Origin: Enterobacteriaceae endosymbiont of Macroplea appendiculata
Lineage (GTDB): Bacteria; Pseudomonadota; Gammaproteobacteria; Enterobacterales; Enterobacteriaceae
Assembly (NCBI RefSeq): GCF_012571605.1
Contig: NZ_CP046220.1
Coordinates: forward strand, 360,293-424,292
Length of the DNA: 64,000 bases
Direction of reading: 5' to 3'
Part shown: piece by piece, positions 1-10,993 of the stretch
Layout: each line of letters opens with the position of its first letter
Numbering within the stretch: position 1 is the first letter of the stretch
The notes under the pieces: model-generated
Database searches by the model: none
Told to the model about the DNA's origin: nothing
Seen by the model: only the letters and a program-made list of their open reading frames with translations
Program-made: the position numbers and the translations under genes

Positions 1-11
1 ATTAATTATAT

Positions 12-1570
<1,559 letters not shown>

Positions 1571-1580
1571 TAAATCTTAT

Positions 1581-1611
1581 TTAAGTAAGAACTAACAACA
1601 TTCTTACTTAA
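1581..1611 (-). other. rRNA leader hairpin
   Basis: A perfect 11-bp inverted repeat (TTAAGTAAGAA at 1581-1591 and its complement at 1601-1611, 9-nt loop) lies just upstream of the mature 16S 5' end. It is probably a leader stem involved in rRNA maturation or antitermination. That role is inferred from position only. Confidence 0.55.
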
Positions 1612-1668
1612 GAAACTAAGTTATAATCATAATACTAAATTACAGAGAACGTCCTGAAAAAAATTTTT

Positions 1669-1681
1669 ATTATTAAAGAAC
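1669..1681 (-). promoter_or_regulatory. boxA-like antitermination element
   Basis: On the minus strand the 16S leader reads AGTTCTTTAATAA, close to the E. coli rrn boxA core (GCTCTTTAACAA). It lies between the putative promoter and the 16S gene, where a Nus-factor antitermination signal is expected. Confidence 0.55.
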
Positions 1682-1706
1682 TATCACAAAAATGTAATAC
1701 AATATT

Positions 1707-1734
1707 ATTGTACATCTTAATAATTTATAGTCAA
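1707..1734 (-). promoter_or_regulatory. Putative sigma-70 promoter of the 16S gene
   Basis: Minus-strand -35 TTGACT (1729-1734), 16-bp spacer, -10 TACAAT (1707-1712). Transcription would start near 1700, leaving a leader of about 130 nt that contains the boxA-like element and the 11-bp hairpin. This is one of the best promoter matches seen in the window. The site falls between the end of murI and 16S, so the rRNA has its own promoter. Confidence 0.65.
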
Positions 1735-1768
1735 GTTTTTTATGTGAAAAAATGCAACTACAATATAC

Positions 1769-2590
1769 TTATATAAGTTTAATTTTTGTAGAAAAATGAA
1801 ATCCTATATCATGTATATAATCTTTTAGACATTTTATTTTTAAGGTTTTTTTTGTATAAAGAAAAATATTTTTTTGTAAATGATATTTTTGAGATGTGGG
1901 TTGAATTATTTTTTGTAATTGTAAAAGTACTTCATGATTAGAATCAATAAATATTGTATGTATAGGAAAAATTTTTTTGAGTTCATCTTTTATAAACAGA
2001 AAGTGTGTGCAACCTAAAATAATACTATCTGGAAATACTGGTAAATGATACCATGTATTAAAAATATCATATAAAATTTTTATCGAATTATTTTTACCAG
2101 TAATTTTTTGTTCTGCGAAATATACTAACCTTTGTGAGGCTAATGATAATATTAAATATTGTCTATTAGTATTAATAAGGTTTATTTTTTTTTGAATATG
2201 AACGTTATTTATAGTAGTATTAGTAGCTATAATCCCAATAACATTATTTTTAGTAGTTTTTATCGCCTTATCAAACATAGGTGAAATACCTATAATAGGA
2301 AAATTAAAATATCTTCTTATATAAGGTAAACTAGATACACTAGCTGTATTACAGCCTATAATAGCTAATGTAATGTTATATTTATAACTAACATTGAATA
2401 AAATTTTTAATAAACGTTTTTGTATGAAACTTTTAGATTTATTGCCATAAGGAAAATATGCATTATCTAATAAATAAATAAAATTAATATTTTGAAATTT
2501 ATTTTTAATAAAATTGTAAATAGATAAACCACCTATACCAGAATCAAAAATAAAAATATTTAATTGAGACAAACATAATATTTTATACAC
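1769..2590 (-). CDS. murI: Glutamate racemase MurI
   Basis: Cytosolic enzyme interconverting L- and D-glutamate; it supplies the D-Glu of peptidoglycan stem peptides. 273 aa, full length for the family. The N-terminal FDSGIGGLSIY motif, the first catalytic cysteine in GCNTAS and the second in LGCTHF are all present. The start is GTG at 2590, since no ATG occurs before the conserved N-terminal motif. It is divergent from iscS with only 37 bp between starts, and directly upstream of 16S as in the E. coli murI-rrnB arrangement. Retention implies that the symbiont still makes some cell wall, consistent with murJ in this window. Confidence 0.97.
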   Translation of the reverse strand: MYKILCLSQLNIFIFDSGIGGLSIYNFIKNKFQNINFIYLLDNAYFPYGNKSKSFIQKRLLKILFNVSYKYNITLAIIGCNTASVSSLPYIRRYFNFPIIGISPMFDKAIKTTKNNVIGIIATNTTINNVHIQKKINLINTNRQYLILSLASQRLVYFAEQKITGKNNSIKILYDIFNTWYHLPVFPDSIILGCTHFLFIKDELKKIFPIHTIFIDSNHEVLLQLQKIIQPTSQKYHLQKNIFLYTKKTLKIKCLKDYIHDIGFHFSTKIKLI

Positions 2591-2627
2591 AATAAAATCC
2601 TAATTATAAATTATAATAAACATAACA

Positions 2628-3806
2628 ATGAATAACATTATAAAGCATCATAACAATATTTATTTAGATTACGCTGCTACTACTCCAATGGATATAAGAG
2701 TCATTAAAAAAATGTATAATTATTTAATAACTAATGATAATTTTGGTAACTCAATTTCTCAAATACATTATTTTGGTCAAAAAGTACATGAAGATATTGA
2801 AAAAGCAAGATATCAAATTGCGACAATAATTGGTGGTAATCCACAAAACATTATTTTTACATCATCAGCAAGCGAATCTATTAATTTAGCTATTAAAGGT
2901 ATTATTTATAAATATCCTAAAAAAAAACATATTATTACTTGTGTTAGTGAACACGCAGCAACATTACAAACTTGTTATTTTTTAGAAAAACAAAATTTAT
3001 GTGATGTTACTTATTTAACAGTTTCTAAAATTGGTTTAATAGATCTTGACTATTTAAAAGATCATATAAAACATAATACTATATTAATTACTATTATGCA
3101 TATTAACAACGAAATAGGAATTATACAAGATATACAACATATTGGGGAAATATGCAAACAAAAAAACATTTTTTTTCATGTTGATGCTACACAAAGTATA
3201 GGTAAATTTCCATTTAATTTATCTAATTATAATATTGATTTACTTTCTTTTTCAGCACATAAGTTTTATGGTCCCAAAGGTATTGGCGTGTTATATACTA
3301 AACATCCTTGTTTAATACCTTTAATACATGGCGGAAATCATGAAAAAGGTATGCGTGCAGGCACTTTAGCAACACATCAAATTATTGGTATGGCAGAAGC
3401 ATTATATTTAATACACAAAAATATCATGAATGAAATGACAAGAATAAAATTTTTAAAAAACATGTTATGGGACGGAGTAAAAAACATTCCAGGTATATTT
3501 TTAAATAGTGATTTAAATCATACTTCTCCATATATTATTAATTTAAGATTTAAAAATATATTTAATAAATTATTATTATTAGAAATGCATAATATTGCAG
3601 TATCATTATCTTCAGCTTGTATGACAAATTCTTATAAATTATCTCATGTTCTTCAATCTCTTGGATTAACAAAAAAAGAAATACACAGTTCTATTAGAAT
3701 TTCTTTTGGTATGTTTACTACAATACAAGATATTAACGTAACAATATCCACTATACATACAGCAATACATAAAATAAGACATCATAATAAATTTTATTCT
3801 ATATAA
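2628..3806 (+). CDS. iscS: Cysteine desulfurase IscS, C-terminal tail missing
   Basis: PLP enzyme removing sulfur from cysteine as enzyme persulfide. 392 aa versus 404 in E. coli. Visible are the N-terminal YLDYAATTP, the PLP lysine in [10 protein letters not shown], the SEHAA histidine and the persulfide cysteine in SSACMTNS. The end is short: after the helix ending [11 protein letters not shown] there is no equivalent of the E. coli final segment with the SIEWAHH tail, which is the part known to be needed for IscU binding. No iscU, iscA or hscBA is adjacent, and the neighbours are murI and the suf operon. Probable job (inference): sulfur donor for tRNA thiolation. Its stop overlaps the convergent pykF stop by 8 bp. 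Confidence 0.95.
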   Translation: MNNIIKHHNNIYLDYAATTPMDIRVIKKMYNYLITNDNFGNSISQIHYFGQKVHEDIEKARYQIATIIGGNPQNIIFTSSASESINLAIKGIIYKYPKKKHIITCVSEHAATLQTCYFLEKQNLCDVTYLTVSKIGLIDLDYLKDHIKHNTILITIMHINNEIGIIQDIQHIGEICKQKNIFFHVDATQSIGKFPFNLSNYNIDLLSFSAHKFYGPKGIGVLYTKHPCLIPLIHGGNHEKGMRAGTLATHQIIGMAEALYLIHKNIMNEMTRIKFLKNMLWDGVKNIPGIFLNSDLNHTSPYIINLRFKNIFNKLLLLEMHNIAVSLSSACMTNSYKLSHVLQSLGLTKKEIHSSIRISFGMFTTIQDINVTISTIHTAIHKIRHHNKFYSI

Positions 3807-5208
3807 TATGTATAGAAGTAGTATTAGTAGTGCCGCTAGGTACTAATGCACCAGACACCATAACAATAACATCTCCTTTAATAGCATATTTACTGGATAA
3901 AGCTACTTGTTTACCAATAATATAAAAATCATCAGTAGATGCTATTTGTTTTACTAATTTAGGGAAAATACCTTTACTTAAGATTAATTGTTTTGCTGTT
4001 CTATAATTTGTAGTTAATGCTAAAATCATAGCTTTAGGAAAATATTTGCGTATTGCTTTAGCAGATTTTCCTAATCTCGTTGCAACAATAATTAATGGCG
4101 CTTTTAATTTTTCTGCTATTTCTACAGCACTACGACATACTGCATCAGTAATACTCATATCATTATGATGATAATAATTAATTCTATTTTCCATAATTAA
4201 ATCTGTTCTTTCACAAATAGTAGACATAATTTTCAGTGATTGTACTGGATATTTACCATTAGCACTTTCTCCGGATAACATCACTGCATCTGTACCATCT
4301 AATATAGCATTAGCAACATCCCCAGCTTCTGCTCTAGTAGGTCTAGGATTTTTTATCATTGAATCTAACATTTGTGTTGCAGTAATTACAATTTTACCAG
4401 CAAAATTACATTTTTTAATAATCATTTTTTGTGCAAAAATAACATCTTCAACAGGTATTTCTACTCCTAAATCTCCTCGCGCAACCATAATACCATCAGA
4501 AACATTTAAAATACTATCAAAATTTTTTAATCCTGCTTGATTTTCAATTTTGGCAATAATAGGTATATGATCACCATCATGTAATTTTAAAAATTGCTTC
4601 ATCTCTAAAATATCTTCTGGAGAGCGTACAAAAGAAGCAGCAATATAATCTACAGTATGTTGACAAGCAAATATTAGATCTTTTTTATCTTGTTTGGATA
4701 AAAATGGTAATTTAAGAGTTATGCCAGGCAAATTAATACCTTTATTTTCTGATAACATGCCATTATTAAGTACTTGACATATTATTTGGTTTTTATCAAA
4801 TGCTGTAACTATCATAGTAATTAAACCATCATCAATTAAAATTTTATCATTAATATGTAAATCATTGATTAAATCTGCATATGTAATAGCAATACATTGA
4901 TTATTACCAATAATGTTTTGGTCAGTAGATAATATAAATTTTTGCCCAGCATATAAATGAACATCCATGCCATTTTGTAAATACATTGTCCGTATTTCTG
5001 GCCCTTTAGTATCTAATAATATTGCTACTTTTTGTCCTGTTTGTTTTATAATATCACGTATCTTAATAATTCTATTAAGATGATTGTCATGATCACTGTG
5101 TGAAAAATTTAGTCTAATAACATCCATTCCTAAATTTAAGAATTTAGATAAAATGTATTTTGATTCAGATTTTGGACCAATAGTACAAACAATCTTTGTT
5201 TTTTTCAT
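3799..5208 (-). CDS. pykF: Pyruvate kinase I
   Basis: Final glycolytic step, phosphoenolpyruvate + ADP to pyruvate + ATP. 469 aa (E. coli PykF 470). It begins with [12 protein letters not shown]; the active-site block [12 protein letters not shown], the ATATQ-type segment TATQMLDSM and [11 protein letters not shown] are intact. It lies downstream of sufE on the same strand with a 105-bp gap. In E. coli the order is sufE-ldtE-lpp-pykF, so the two intervening cell-envelope genes have been deleted while the flanks kept their order. That synteny supports PykF rather than PykA. Confidence 0.97.
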   Translation of the reverse strand: MKKTKIVCTIGPKSESKYILSKFLNLGMDVIRLNFSHSDHDNHLNRIIKIRDIIKQTGQKVAILLDTKGPEIRTMYLQNGMDVHLYAGQKFILSTDQNIIGNNQCIAITYADLINDLHINDKILIDDGLITMIVTAFDKNQIICQVLNNGMLSENKGINLPGITLKLPFLSKQDKKDLIFACQHTVDYIAASFVRSPEDILEMKQFLKLHDGDHIPIIAKIENQAGLKNFDSILNVSDGIMVARGDLGVEIPVEDVIFAQKMIIKKCNFAGKIVITATQMLDSMIKNPRPTRAEAGDVANAILDGTDAVMLSGESANGKYPVQSLKIMSTICERTDLIMENRINYYHHNDMSITDAVCRSAVEIAEKLKAPLIIVATRLGKSAKAIRKYFPKAMILALTTNYRTAKQLILSKGIFPKLVKQIASTDDFYIIGKQVALSSKYAIKGDVIVMVSGALVPSGTTNTTSIHII

Positions 5209-5313
5209 ATAATAAATATTTCCTAAATGTTTATCATGTAAAAAAGATATTTTTTATTAAAATTTCATTATTTATTTATGTATTATAATACTTTGATATT
5301 TTCATATAAAAAA

Positions 5314-5745
5314 TTATGTATTCTGACGTATTTTGTGAATTTTGTTTTTAATAGTCTGTATAATAGTTTCTAAACCATGTAATCTTGATAAAGTTAAATA
5401 TTTATTTAAAGATAATTTTTTAAAACACATATGGATATTAAAATTAATAATTTCATAATATTTTTTATGATGATAAAAAATAAAAATCATTGTTAATAAT
5501 CCTTTTATAATAGCGGAATCGCTATCTCCATGAAATATAACATAGTCACTAGCATCAATATTTATTGTTATCCATACTTGACTTTGACAACCAACAATAA
5601 TATTTTCTAAAGTATGTTGATTTGGTGATAGATAAGGAATATAATGTCCTAATTCGATAATATAAAGATATTTTTCTTCCCAATTAATACAGTTTAAAAA
5701 ATTTTCTTCCATAATATTTTTATTTAATAATGAATATTTTTTCAT
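5314..5745 (-). CDS. sufE: Sulfur acceptor SufE
   Basis: Accepts persulfide sulfur from SufS and passes it to the SufBCD scaffold. 143 aa (E. coli 138). The acceptor cysteine lies in VGCQSQVW, and NWEEKYLYIIELG and GDSDSAIIKGL are strongly conserved. Its ATG overlaps the sufS stop by 4 bp, indicating translational coupling. It is the last gene of the suf operon. A later ATG at codon 12 is possible, but the first start fits the usual N-terminal length. Confidence 0.96.
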   Translation of the reverse strand: MKKYSLLNKNIMEENFLNCINWEEKYLYIIELGHYIPYLSPNQHTLENIIVGCQSQVWITINIDASDYVIFHGDSDSAIIKGLLTMIFIFYHHKKYYEIINFNIHMCFKKLSLNKYLTLSRLHGLETIIQTIKNKIHKIRQNT

Positions 5746-6983
5746 AATTTTTTACTTAATAAATTATTAATATATATTATTTTTTTTATAAAAAAATCTA
5801 TTTCTTCAATACTATTATATATAGTAAAAGATACACGACACATTGTTTTAACATTATAAAAGTTCATAATTGGAATAGCACAATGATGACCAGTACGTAT
5901 AGCAATACCATATTGATCTAAAAAACTACCAATATCATAAGCATGGTGTTGATATAAATTAAACGATATAATACCTACTCTATTATCTAATAAAGGATTG
6001 CCAAAAATTTTTATACCAGGTATGAGTTTTATTTTTTGTAAAAAATATTTAGTTAAAAATTTATTATATGTAATAATTTCTTGTATATCATATGTTTTAA
6101 ACCATTTTAATGCGGCACCTAAACCAATAATACCGGCAATATTAGGTGTTCCTGCTTCAAACTTCCATGGTATTTTTTCCCAGATAGGTTTAGAATTTTT
6201 TTGAAAATTGAATACCATGCCACCACCAGTTTCCCATGGTTCCATATTTTCTAAGATATTTTTTTTGCCCCATAAAATACCAATACCAGTTGGACCAAAT
6301 ATTTTATGTCCAGAAAATACAAAAAAATCACATCCTAAATCTTTTACATTAATCTTATTATGTGTTATAGCTTGCGCTCCATCTATGATAATAATAATAT
6401 TATTTTTTTTAGCTTTTTGTATAATATTTTTAATTGGATTAATAGTACCTAAAACATTAGAAATATATGTGATAGATATTAATTTAGTATATGTGTCTAT
6501 AAGATTAGATAATTTTTCTATTTGTAATTTTCCGGTATTTGTTAATGGAATAATATTTATTTTAAATCCTATTTTATATGATAAAATTTTCCAAGGTATA
6601 ATATTAGAATGATGTTCCATTTCAGATATAATAATATTATCATTTTTGTTAAGATTATTTATTGCCCAAGTATTAGCAATTAAATTAATACCTTCAGTAG
6701 TACTTTTTGTAAAAATAATTTCTTGTGTATATTGTGCGCCAATAAAATGTGCTATTTGTTCACGTATTTTTTCTACTGTATCTGTTGCTTGAATGCTTAA
6801 TTTATATATGCTTCTATGTATAGAAGCATAATGATATTTATAAAAATTTTTTAGTGCTGTAATTACTTGTATAGGTTTATGTACAGTAGCTGCATTATCA
6901 AAATAAATTAATGGATAATGATTTATTTTATGTGAAAAAATAGGAAATTGAAGTCGAATATTTTTAATAGAATATTTATTCAT
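5742..6983 (-). CDS. sufS: Cysteine desulfurase SufS
   Basis: Group II cysteine desulfurase giving sulfur to SufE for Fe-S assembly. 413 aa (E. coli 406). The PLP lysine sits in FSGHKIFGPTGIGIL and the catalytic cysteine in RTGHHCAIPIM. MEHHSNIIPW and RFEAGTPN-like segments (KFEAGTPNIAG) are also conserved. Second to last gene of sufABCDSE, 11 bp after sufD and overlapping sufE by 4 bp. Together with the orphan iscS it gives the cell two cysteine desulfurases with probably separate clients. Confidence 0.97.
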   Translation of the reverse strand: MNKYSIKNIRLQFPIFSHKINHYPLIYFDNAATVHKPIQVITALKNFYKYHYASIHRSIYKLSIQATDTVEKIREQIAHFIGAQYTQEIIFTKSTTEGINLIANTWAINNLNKNDNIIISEMEHHSNIIPWKILSYKIGFKINIIPLTNTGKLQIEKLSNLIDTYTKLISITYISNVLGTINPIKNIIQKAKKNNIIIIIDGAQAITHNKINVKDLGCDFFVFSGHKIFGPTGIGILWGKKNILENMEPWETGGGMVFNFQKNSKPIWEKIPWKFEAGTPNIAGIIGLGAALKWFKTYDIQEIITYNKFLTKYFLQKIKLIPGIKIFGNPLLDNRVGIISFNLYQHHAYDIGSFLDQYGIAIRTGHHCAIPIMNFYNVKTMCRVSFTIYNSIEEIDFFIKKIIYINNLLSKKL

Positions 6984-6994
6984 ATAAGATACTT

Positions 6995-8278
6995 TTAAGT
7001 TAATAAATTAGAATATATATATTGTATAATATTATCCTTAATATTAATATATTTAAAACCTTTTACTATATCTTCCATAAAACCATATACTAACATAGTA
7101 AATGAAGTTCTTATATCTATACCTCTTGTTCTTAAAAAAAATATTTGTGTAGTACTTATTTTACCAATAAATGCACTATGTTTAGAATGTACATTATTAT
7201 TATAAATATTAAGTTCAGGATGTACTGTTATTTTAGATAATTTATCAAGTAATAAATTATTAAATTTCATTTTGCTAAATGTATTTTCCGCTATATGATC
7301 AATAATAATGTTACCTAGTAAATGTATTCTAGAAGATTCTATACCAATAGTTTTATGCAATTGATAACTATAACAATTTTGTCCGTTATGTTTTAAATAA
7401 TTATGTATAATTAAGTTATTTTTTTTTACTATATTTAAACTTTTATAAGTTAAAAAAGAATTATGACCTTGTAAATAAAAATTATTAATATTTTTAATAT
7501 TTAAACTTGATGTTATGCAGTCATATTTTACCATTTTAACATTTTTATGTAAATTATATTCATAATAAGTATTATGATAATTATTTAAATTAGTAAGTTT
7601 ATTGGTTATAATAGTATGATGCTTAAGTTGAGTATTATCATGTATATTATAGTATATACAGATGTTGTTTGTATAAAATTTATTTATATTAAAAAAATGT
7701 TCTATAAGTACTATATTTTTGCTATGTATATTAATAGTATTATAATAATTAGAAGTAATATAATTTTGATCTAAATGTAAGTTAGTATTTATATATAAAA
7801 AATATACAGGAACAGTATAATTACTATTTTTCGTAATATCATTAATATTAATCGTTAGTTGTTGTTGTGAAAAAATATAAGCTAAATAAATACTCACATA
7901 ATTATTATAATAATTATTTTTAATTGATAAACCAGTATTTCTTTTATGTATTATAATTTTGTAAAAATCATTTTCAATATTACTATAGTTTTGATAAAAA
8001 AAACCATTTATAAAATATAAACAAATAGCATTTTTAATTAAAAAAAAATTTGTGATTGTATTGATACAATTTTTTATATTTATTTTAGTAAAATATTTAT
8101 TATGATAATATTTTTGTTCAAATTTAGGTATAATAAGATTATTCGTCTGATATATTATCTTTTTTAGTTGTAACCAATATTTTTCTTTATATTCACAAAA
8201 ATTTTCATTTTGTTGTAAAATGTATAATTTTTCTAATTTATCAATAAAATTATTTTTTTCATATATTGTCATAACCAT
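6995..8278 (-). CDS. sufD: Fe-S scaffold subunit SufD
   Basis: Paralogue of SufB; with SufB and SufC forms the BC2D scaffold on which clusters are built. 427 aa (E. coli 423). Conservation is low except near the C-terminus: HPELNIYNNNV, HSAFIGKI and LRTRGID-type segments match. The histidine corresponding to E. coli His360 is present (VHSKHSAF), but the nearby Cys358 equivalent is serine. The start overlaps sufC by 20 bp; a second ATG at 8272 is also possible. It is the most divergent protein of the operon but has no frame disruption. Confidence 0.93.
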   Translation of the reverse strand: MVMTIYEKNNFIDKLEKLYILQQNENFCEYKEKYWLQLKKIIYQTNNLIIPKFEQKYYHNKYFTKINIKNCINTITNFFLIKNAICLYFINGFFYQNYSNIENDFYKIIIHKRNTGLSIKNNYYNNYVSIYLAYIFSQQQLTININDITKNSNYTVPVYFLYINTNLHLDQNYITSNYYNTINIHSKNIVLIEHFFNINKFYTNNICIYYNIHDNTQLKHHTIITNKLTNLNNYHNTYYEYNLHKNVKMVKYDCITSSLNIKNINNFYLQGHNSFLTYKSLNIVKKNNLIIHNYLKHNGQNCYSYQLHKTIGIESSRIHLLGNIIIDHIAENTFSKMKFNNLLLDKLSKITVHPELNIYNNNVHSKHSAFIGKISTTQIFFLRTRGIDIRTSFTMLVYGFMEDIVKGFKYINIKDNIIQYIYSNLLT

Positions 8279-8996
8279 AATCCTCTAAACGAGTTACTAA
8301 TTGCATTCCTCCAGTCTTAACAATAGTATGATGAGATAATATATGCACATAATCTGGTTTAATATAATCTAAAATACGTCTATAATGTGTAATAATAATG
8401 AAAGACGTATTATTATTCTTGTGAATCTTGTTAATTATTTGCGTAACTTTTTTTAAAACATCCATATCTAATCCTGAATCTATTTCATCTAATACACATA
8501 AATTTGGTTTTAAAACTAACATTTGCAAGACATCATTAATCTTTTTTTCTCCCCCAGAAAAACCTACATTAACAAAACGATGAATGAAATCTGGAGATTT
8601 ATCAATCATATTTAAATATTGATAAATAATTTTATTAAAAGATAATTTATCTAAAATTTTTAAATTGTGATATTTACGTATTGAGTTTAATGCATTAAAT
8701 AAAAATAAATAATTTGTAACACCTGGAATTTCGATGGTATCTTGAAAAGCTATAAAAATTCCTTCTCTAGCTCTAATTTCTGGTTTCATATATAATAATT
8801 CTTTTTTTTTATACACAATGTTACCTTGTGTAACAGTATATTTATTATGTCCAGCTAATACGTATGATAAAGTACTTTTCCCAGATCCATTAGGACCCAT
8901 AATAGCATGTATTTCTCCAGATCTAATATGTAGATTTATTTTTTTTAGAATATTTTTTTTATTTATATCAACACATAAATTTTTTATTATTAACAT
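8259..8996 (-). CDS. sufC: SUF ATPase SufC
   Basis: ABC-type ATPase that drives conformational change of the SufBCD scaffold. 245 aa from the ATG at 8996, chosen because MLIIKNLCVDI aligns with the E. coli start MLSIKDLHVSV; the open frame continues upstream to 9023 but that part is unlikely to be translated. Walker A GPNGSGKSTL, signature FSGGEKK, Walker B LCVLDEIDSGLD and the switch histidine in IITHY are present. Between sufB (38 bp upstream) and sufD (overlap). Confidence 0.96.
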   Translation of the reverse strand: MLIIKNLCVDINKKNILKKINLHIRSGEIHAIMGPNGSGKSTLSYVLAGHNKYTVTQGNIVYKKKELLYMKPEIRAREGIFIAFQDTIEIPGVTNYLFLFNALNSIRKYHNLKILDKLSFNKIIYQYLNMIDKSPDFIHRFVNVGFSGGEKKINDVLQMLVLKPNLCVLDEIDSGLDMDVLKKVTQIINKIHKNNNTSFIIITHYRRILDYIKPDYVHILSHHTIVKTGGMQLVTRLEDYGYDNI

Positions 8997-9034
8997 AATA
9001 TGTTTATAATCTTTTGTATGCAATATTAAATATA

Positions 9035-10450
9035 TTATCCAATACTATTTTCAAAACTAAGAGATAATAATTTTTGTGCTTCAACAGCAAATTCTAAAGG
9101 AAATTTGACAAAAATTTCTTTACAAAAACCATTAACAATAATAGAAATTGCATCATCGATATTTAAACCTCTTTGCAAACAAAAAAATATTTGTTCTTCT
9201 CCAATTCTAGTTGTTGTTGCTTCATGTTCCACTTGTGCCGTATTATTACACACACTTAATTGTGGATAAGTATGTGTATTACACTGATTACCAATTAAAA
9301 TAGAATCACATTGAGTAAAATTACGTGCATTATGTGATAAAGTATTTACATGTACTATTCCTCTATAAGTATTCGTACTTTTTTCTGTGGAAATACTTTT
9401 AGAAATTATAGTAGATTTAGTATTTTTACCTATATGTATCATTTTTGTACCAGTATCAGCTTGTTGATAACCATTAGTTAATGATACAGAAAAAAATTCT
9501 CCTATAGAACCATTTCCTTTTAATATAATACTAGGATATTTCCAGGTAATTGCTGAACCTGTTTCTGACTGTGTCCAAGACATTTGACTATTATCACCTT
9601 TACATAAGGCTCTTTTAGTTACAAAATTTAATATACCACCCTTTTTTTCATTACCAGGAAACCAATTTTGTACTGTAGAATATTTTACTTTTGCATTTTT
9701 ATGTAAAATAACTTCTACAACAGCCGCATGTAATTGATAATTATTTCTAATAGGTGCAGAACAACCTTCTATATAATTTACACTGCTATTTTTTTCAGCA
9801 ATTAAAATTGTACGTTCAAATTGTCCAATTTTTTTTTCATTAATACGAAAATAGGTAGATAATTCTATAGGACAATGTATATTTTTAGGAATATATATAA
9901 ATGTACCATCTGAAGCTACTGCTGCATTTAATGCAGCAAAAAAATTATCATTAGCAGAAACAACTGTACCTAGATATTTTTTAACTAATTCAGGATATTT
10001 TTGAATAGCTTCATTTAAAGAACAAAATATAATTCCTTTTTTTGATAACATTTTTTGATGTGTAGTAATTACGGAAACAGAATCAAAAATTGCATCGATA
10101 GCAATATTTTGATTATTATTTAATGGTATATTTAATTTATCAAAAGTATTTTTAACTTCATGAGTAAAATATTTATTATGTGTATTACGAGTGTTTTTGT
10201 TTAGTGGAGCAGAATAATAAATATAATTTTGATAATTTAAATTTTTATAATGTCCATGAAGCCAATGTGGTTCAATATTATTAGACCAATATTTATATCC
10301 TGCTAATCTAAAATTTAACATCCAATTAGGTTCATTACGAATTTTGGATATTTTCTTAATGACATTTAAATTAATACCAGTAATAAATTGTTCATTATTT
10401 AATGAAGTACTAAATCCTTCTTTATATTTCTTTTTTTGAAATTGTTGCAT
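9035..10450 (-). CDS. sufB: Fe-S scaffold subunit SufB
   Basis: Core scaffold for Fe-S assembly. 471 aa from ATG 10450, one base after the sufA stop; the frame stays open upstream but would overlap sufA. KYKEGFSTSL, RNEPNWML, DAIFDSVSV, GTVVSANDNFF and EGCSAPIR are highly conserved. Two differences from E. coli: the N-terminal Cys-rich motif (CGNCDDTC) is replaced by cysteine-free sequence, and the cysteine near E. coli Cys405 is one residue further on (QLSVCNNTAQ against YVECRNNSAQ, the latter from memory). His and Glu of the VEHEATTTRIGEEQ stretch are retained. Confidence 0.96.
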   Translation of the reverse strand: MQQFQKKKYKEGFSTSLNNEQFITGINLNVIKKISKIRNEPNWMLNFRLAGYKYWSNNIEPHWLHGHYKNLNYQNYIYYSAPLNKNTRNTHNKYFTHEVKNTFDKLNIPLNNNQNIAIDAIFDSVSVITTHQKMLSKKGIIFCSLNEAIQKYPELVKKYLGTVVSANDNFFAALNAAVASDGTFIYIPKNIHCPIELSTYFRINEKKIGQFERTILIAEKNSSVNYIEGCSAPIRNNYQLHAAVVEVILHKNAKVKYSTVQNWFPGNEKKGGILNFVTKRALCKGDNSQMSWTQSETGSAITWKYPSIILKGNGSIGEFFSVSLTNGYQQADTGTKMIHIGKNTKSTIISKSISTEKSTNTYRGIVHVNTLSHNARNFTQCDSILIGNQCNTHTYPQLSVCNNTAQVEHEATTTRIGEEQIFFCLQRGLNIDDAISIIVNGFCKEIFVKFPLEFAVEAQKLLSLSFENSIG

Positions 10451-10451
10451 A

Positions 10452-10838
10452 TTATTTCTCTTGTATATTTTTAATATTAAAACTTTCACCACATCCACAA
10501 ACATGTTGAATATTTTTATTATAATATTTAAATTTATTATGAAATGGTTGCACTTCATAATCAATAATAATCCCATCTATTAAGAATATATTTTTTTGTT
10601 CAATATAAATATCTATTTGTTTATTAAAAAATAATATGCTATTATTTATTTTTTTAAATAATGTAATATAATATTTATGTCCTAAACATCCAGACTTTTT
10701 TAAACTTAAATAAATAAATTTTTTATCAATATTATTTTCATTTATTTTTAATAATCTCGTATATGCTGTAGATGTTAAAAATATACCAATATAATTTTGA
10801 TGACATTTTAAATGTAATAGTTTTGCAGTATTTTTCAT
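10452..10838 (-). CDS. sufA: A-type Fe-S carrier SufA
   Basis: Receives clusters from the SUF scaffold and delivers them to apoproteins. 128 aa (E. coli 122). The three ligand cysteines are visible: SGCLG and the C-terminal CGCGESF. First gene of sufABCDSE. The 155-bp A/T-only-looking spacer to murJ probably holds the operon promoter, but I see no convincing IscR or OxyR site. Confidence 0.94.
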   Translation of the reverse strand: MKNTAKLLHLKCHQNYIGIFLTSTAYTRLLKINENNIDKKFIYLSLKKSGCLGHKYYITLFKKINNSILFFNKQIDIYIEQKNIFLIDGIIIDYEVQPFHNKFKYYNKNIQHVCGCGESFNIKNIQEK

Positions 10839-10993
10839 TATATATATATTCCATTTATTCTATATATGAAAAAATAATATGTATTATTATCATATTTATT
10901 ATTTTATAATATGTATGTATAAAATATATATAATATATTAAAACATATATTTAAGTATAAATATTAGTATAAATATTTATACAATAAAATAAA

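Noticed and set aside
5998-6612. Plus-strand open frames opposite sufS
   Set aside because: Antisense shadows of a well-conserved gene; no homology, no RBS, composition mirrors the opposite strand.
10451-10576. Longer N-terminus of sufB
   Set aside because: This in-frame extension lies inside sufA in another frame and has no counterpart in SufB proteins.
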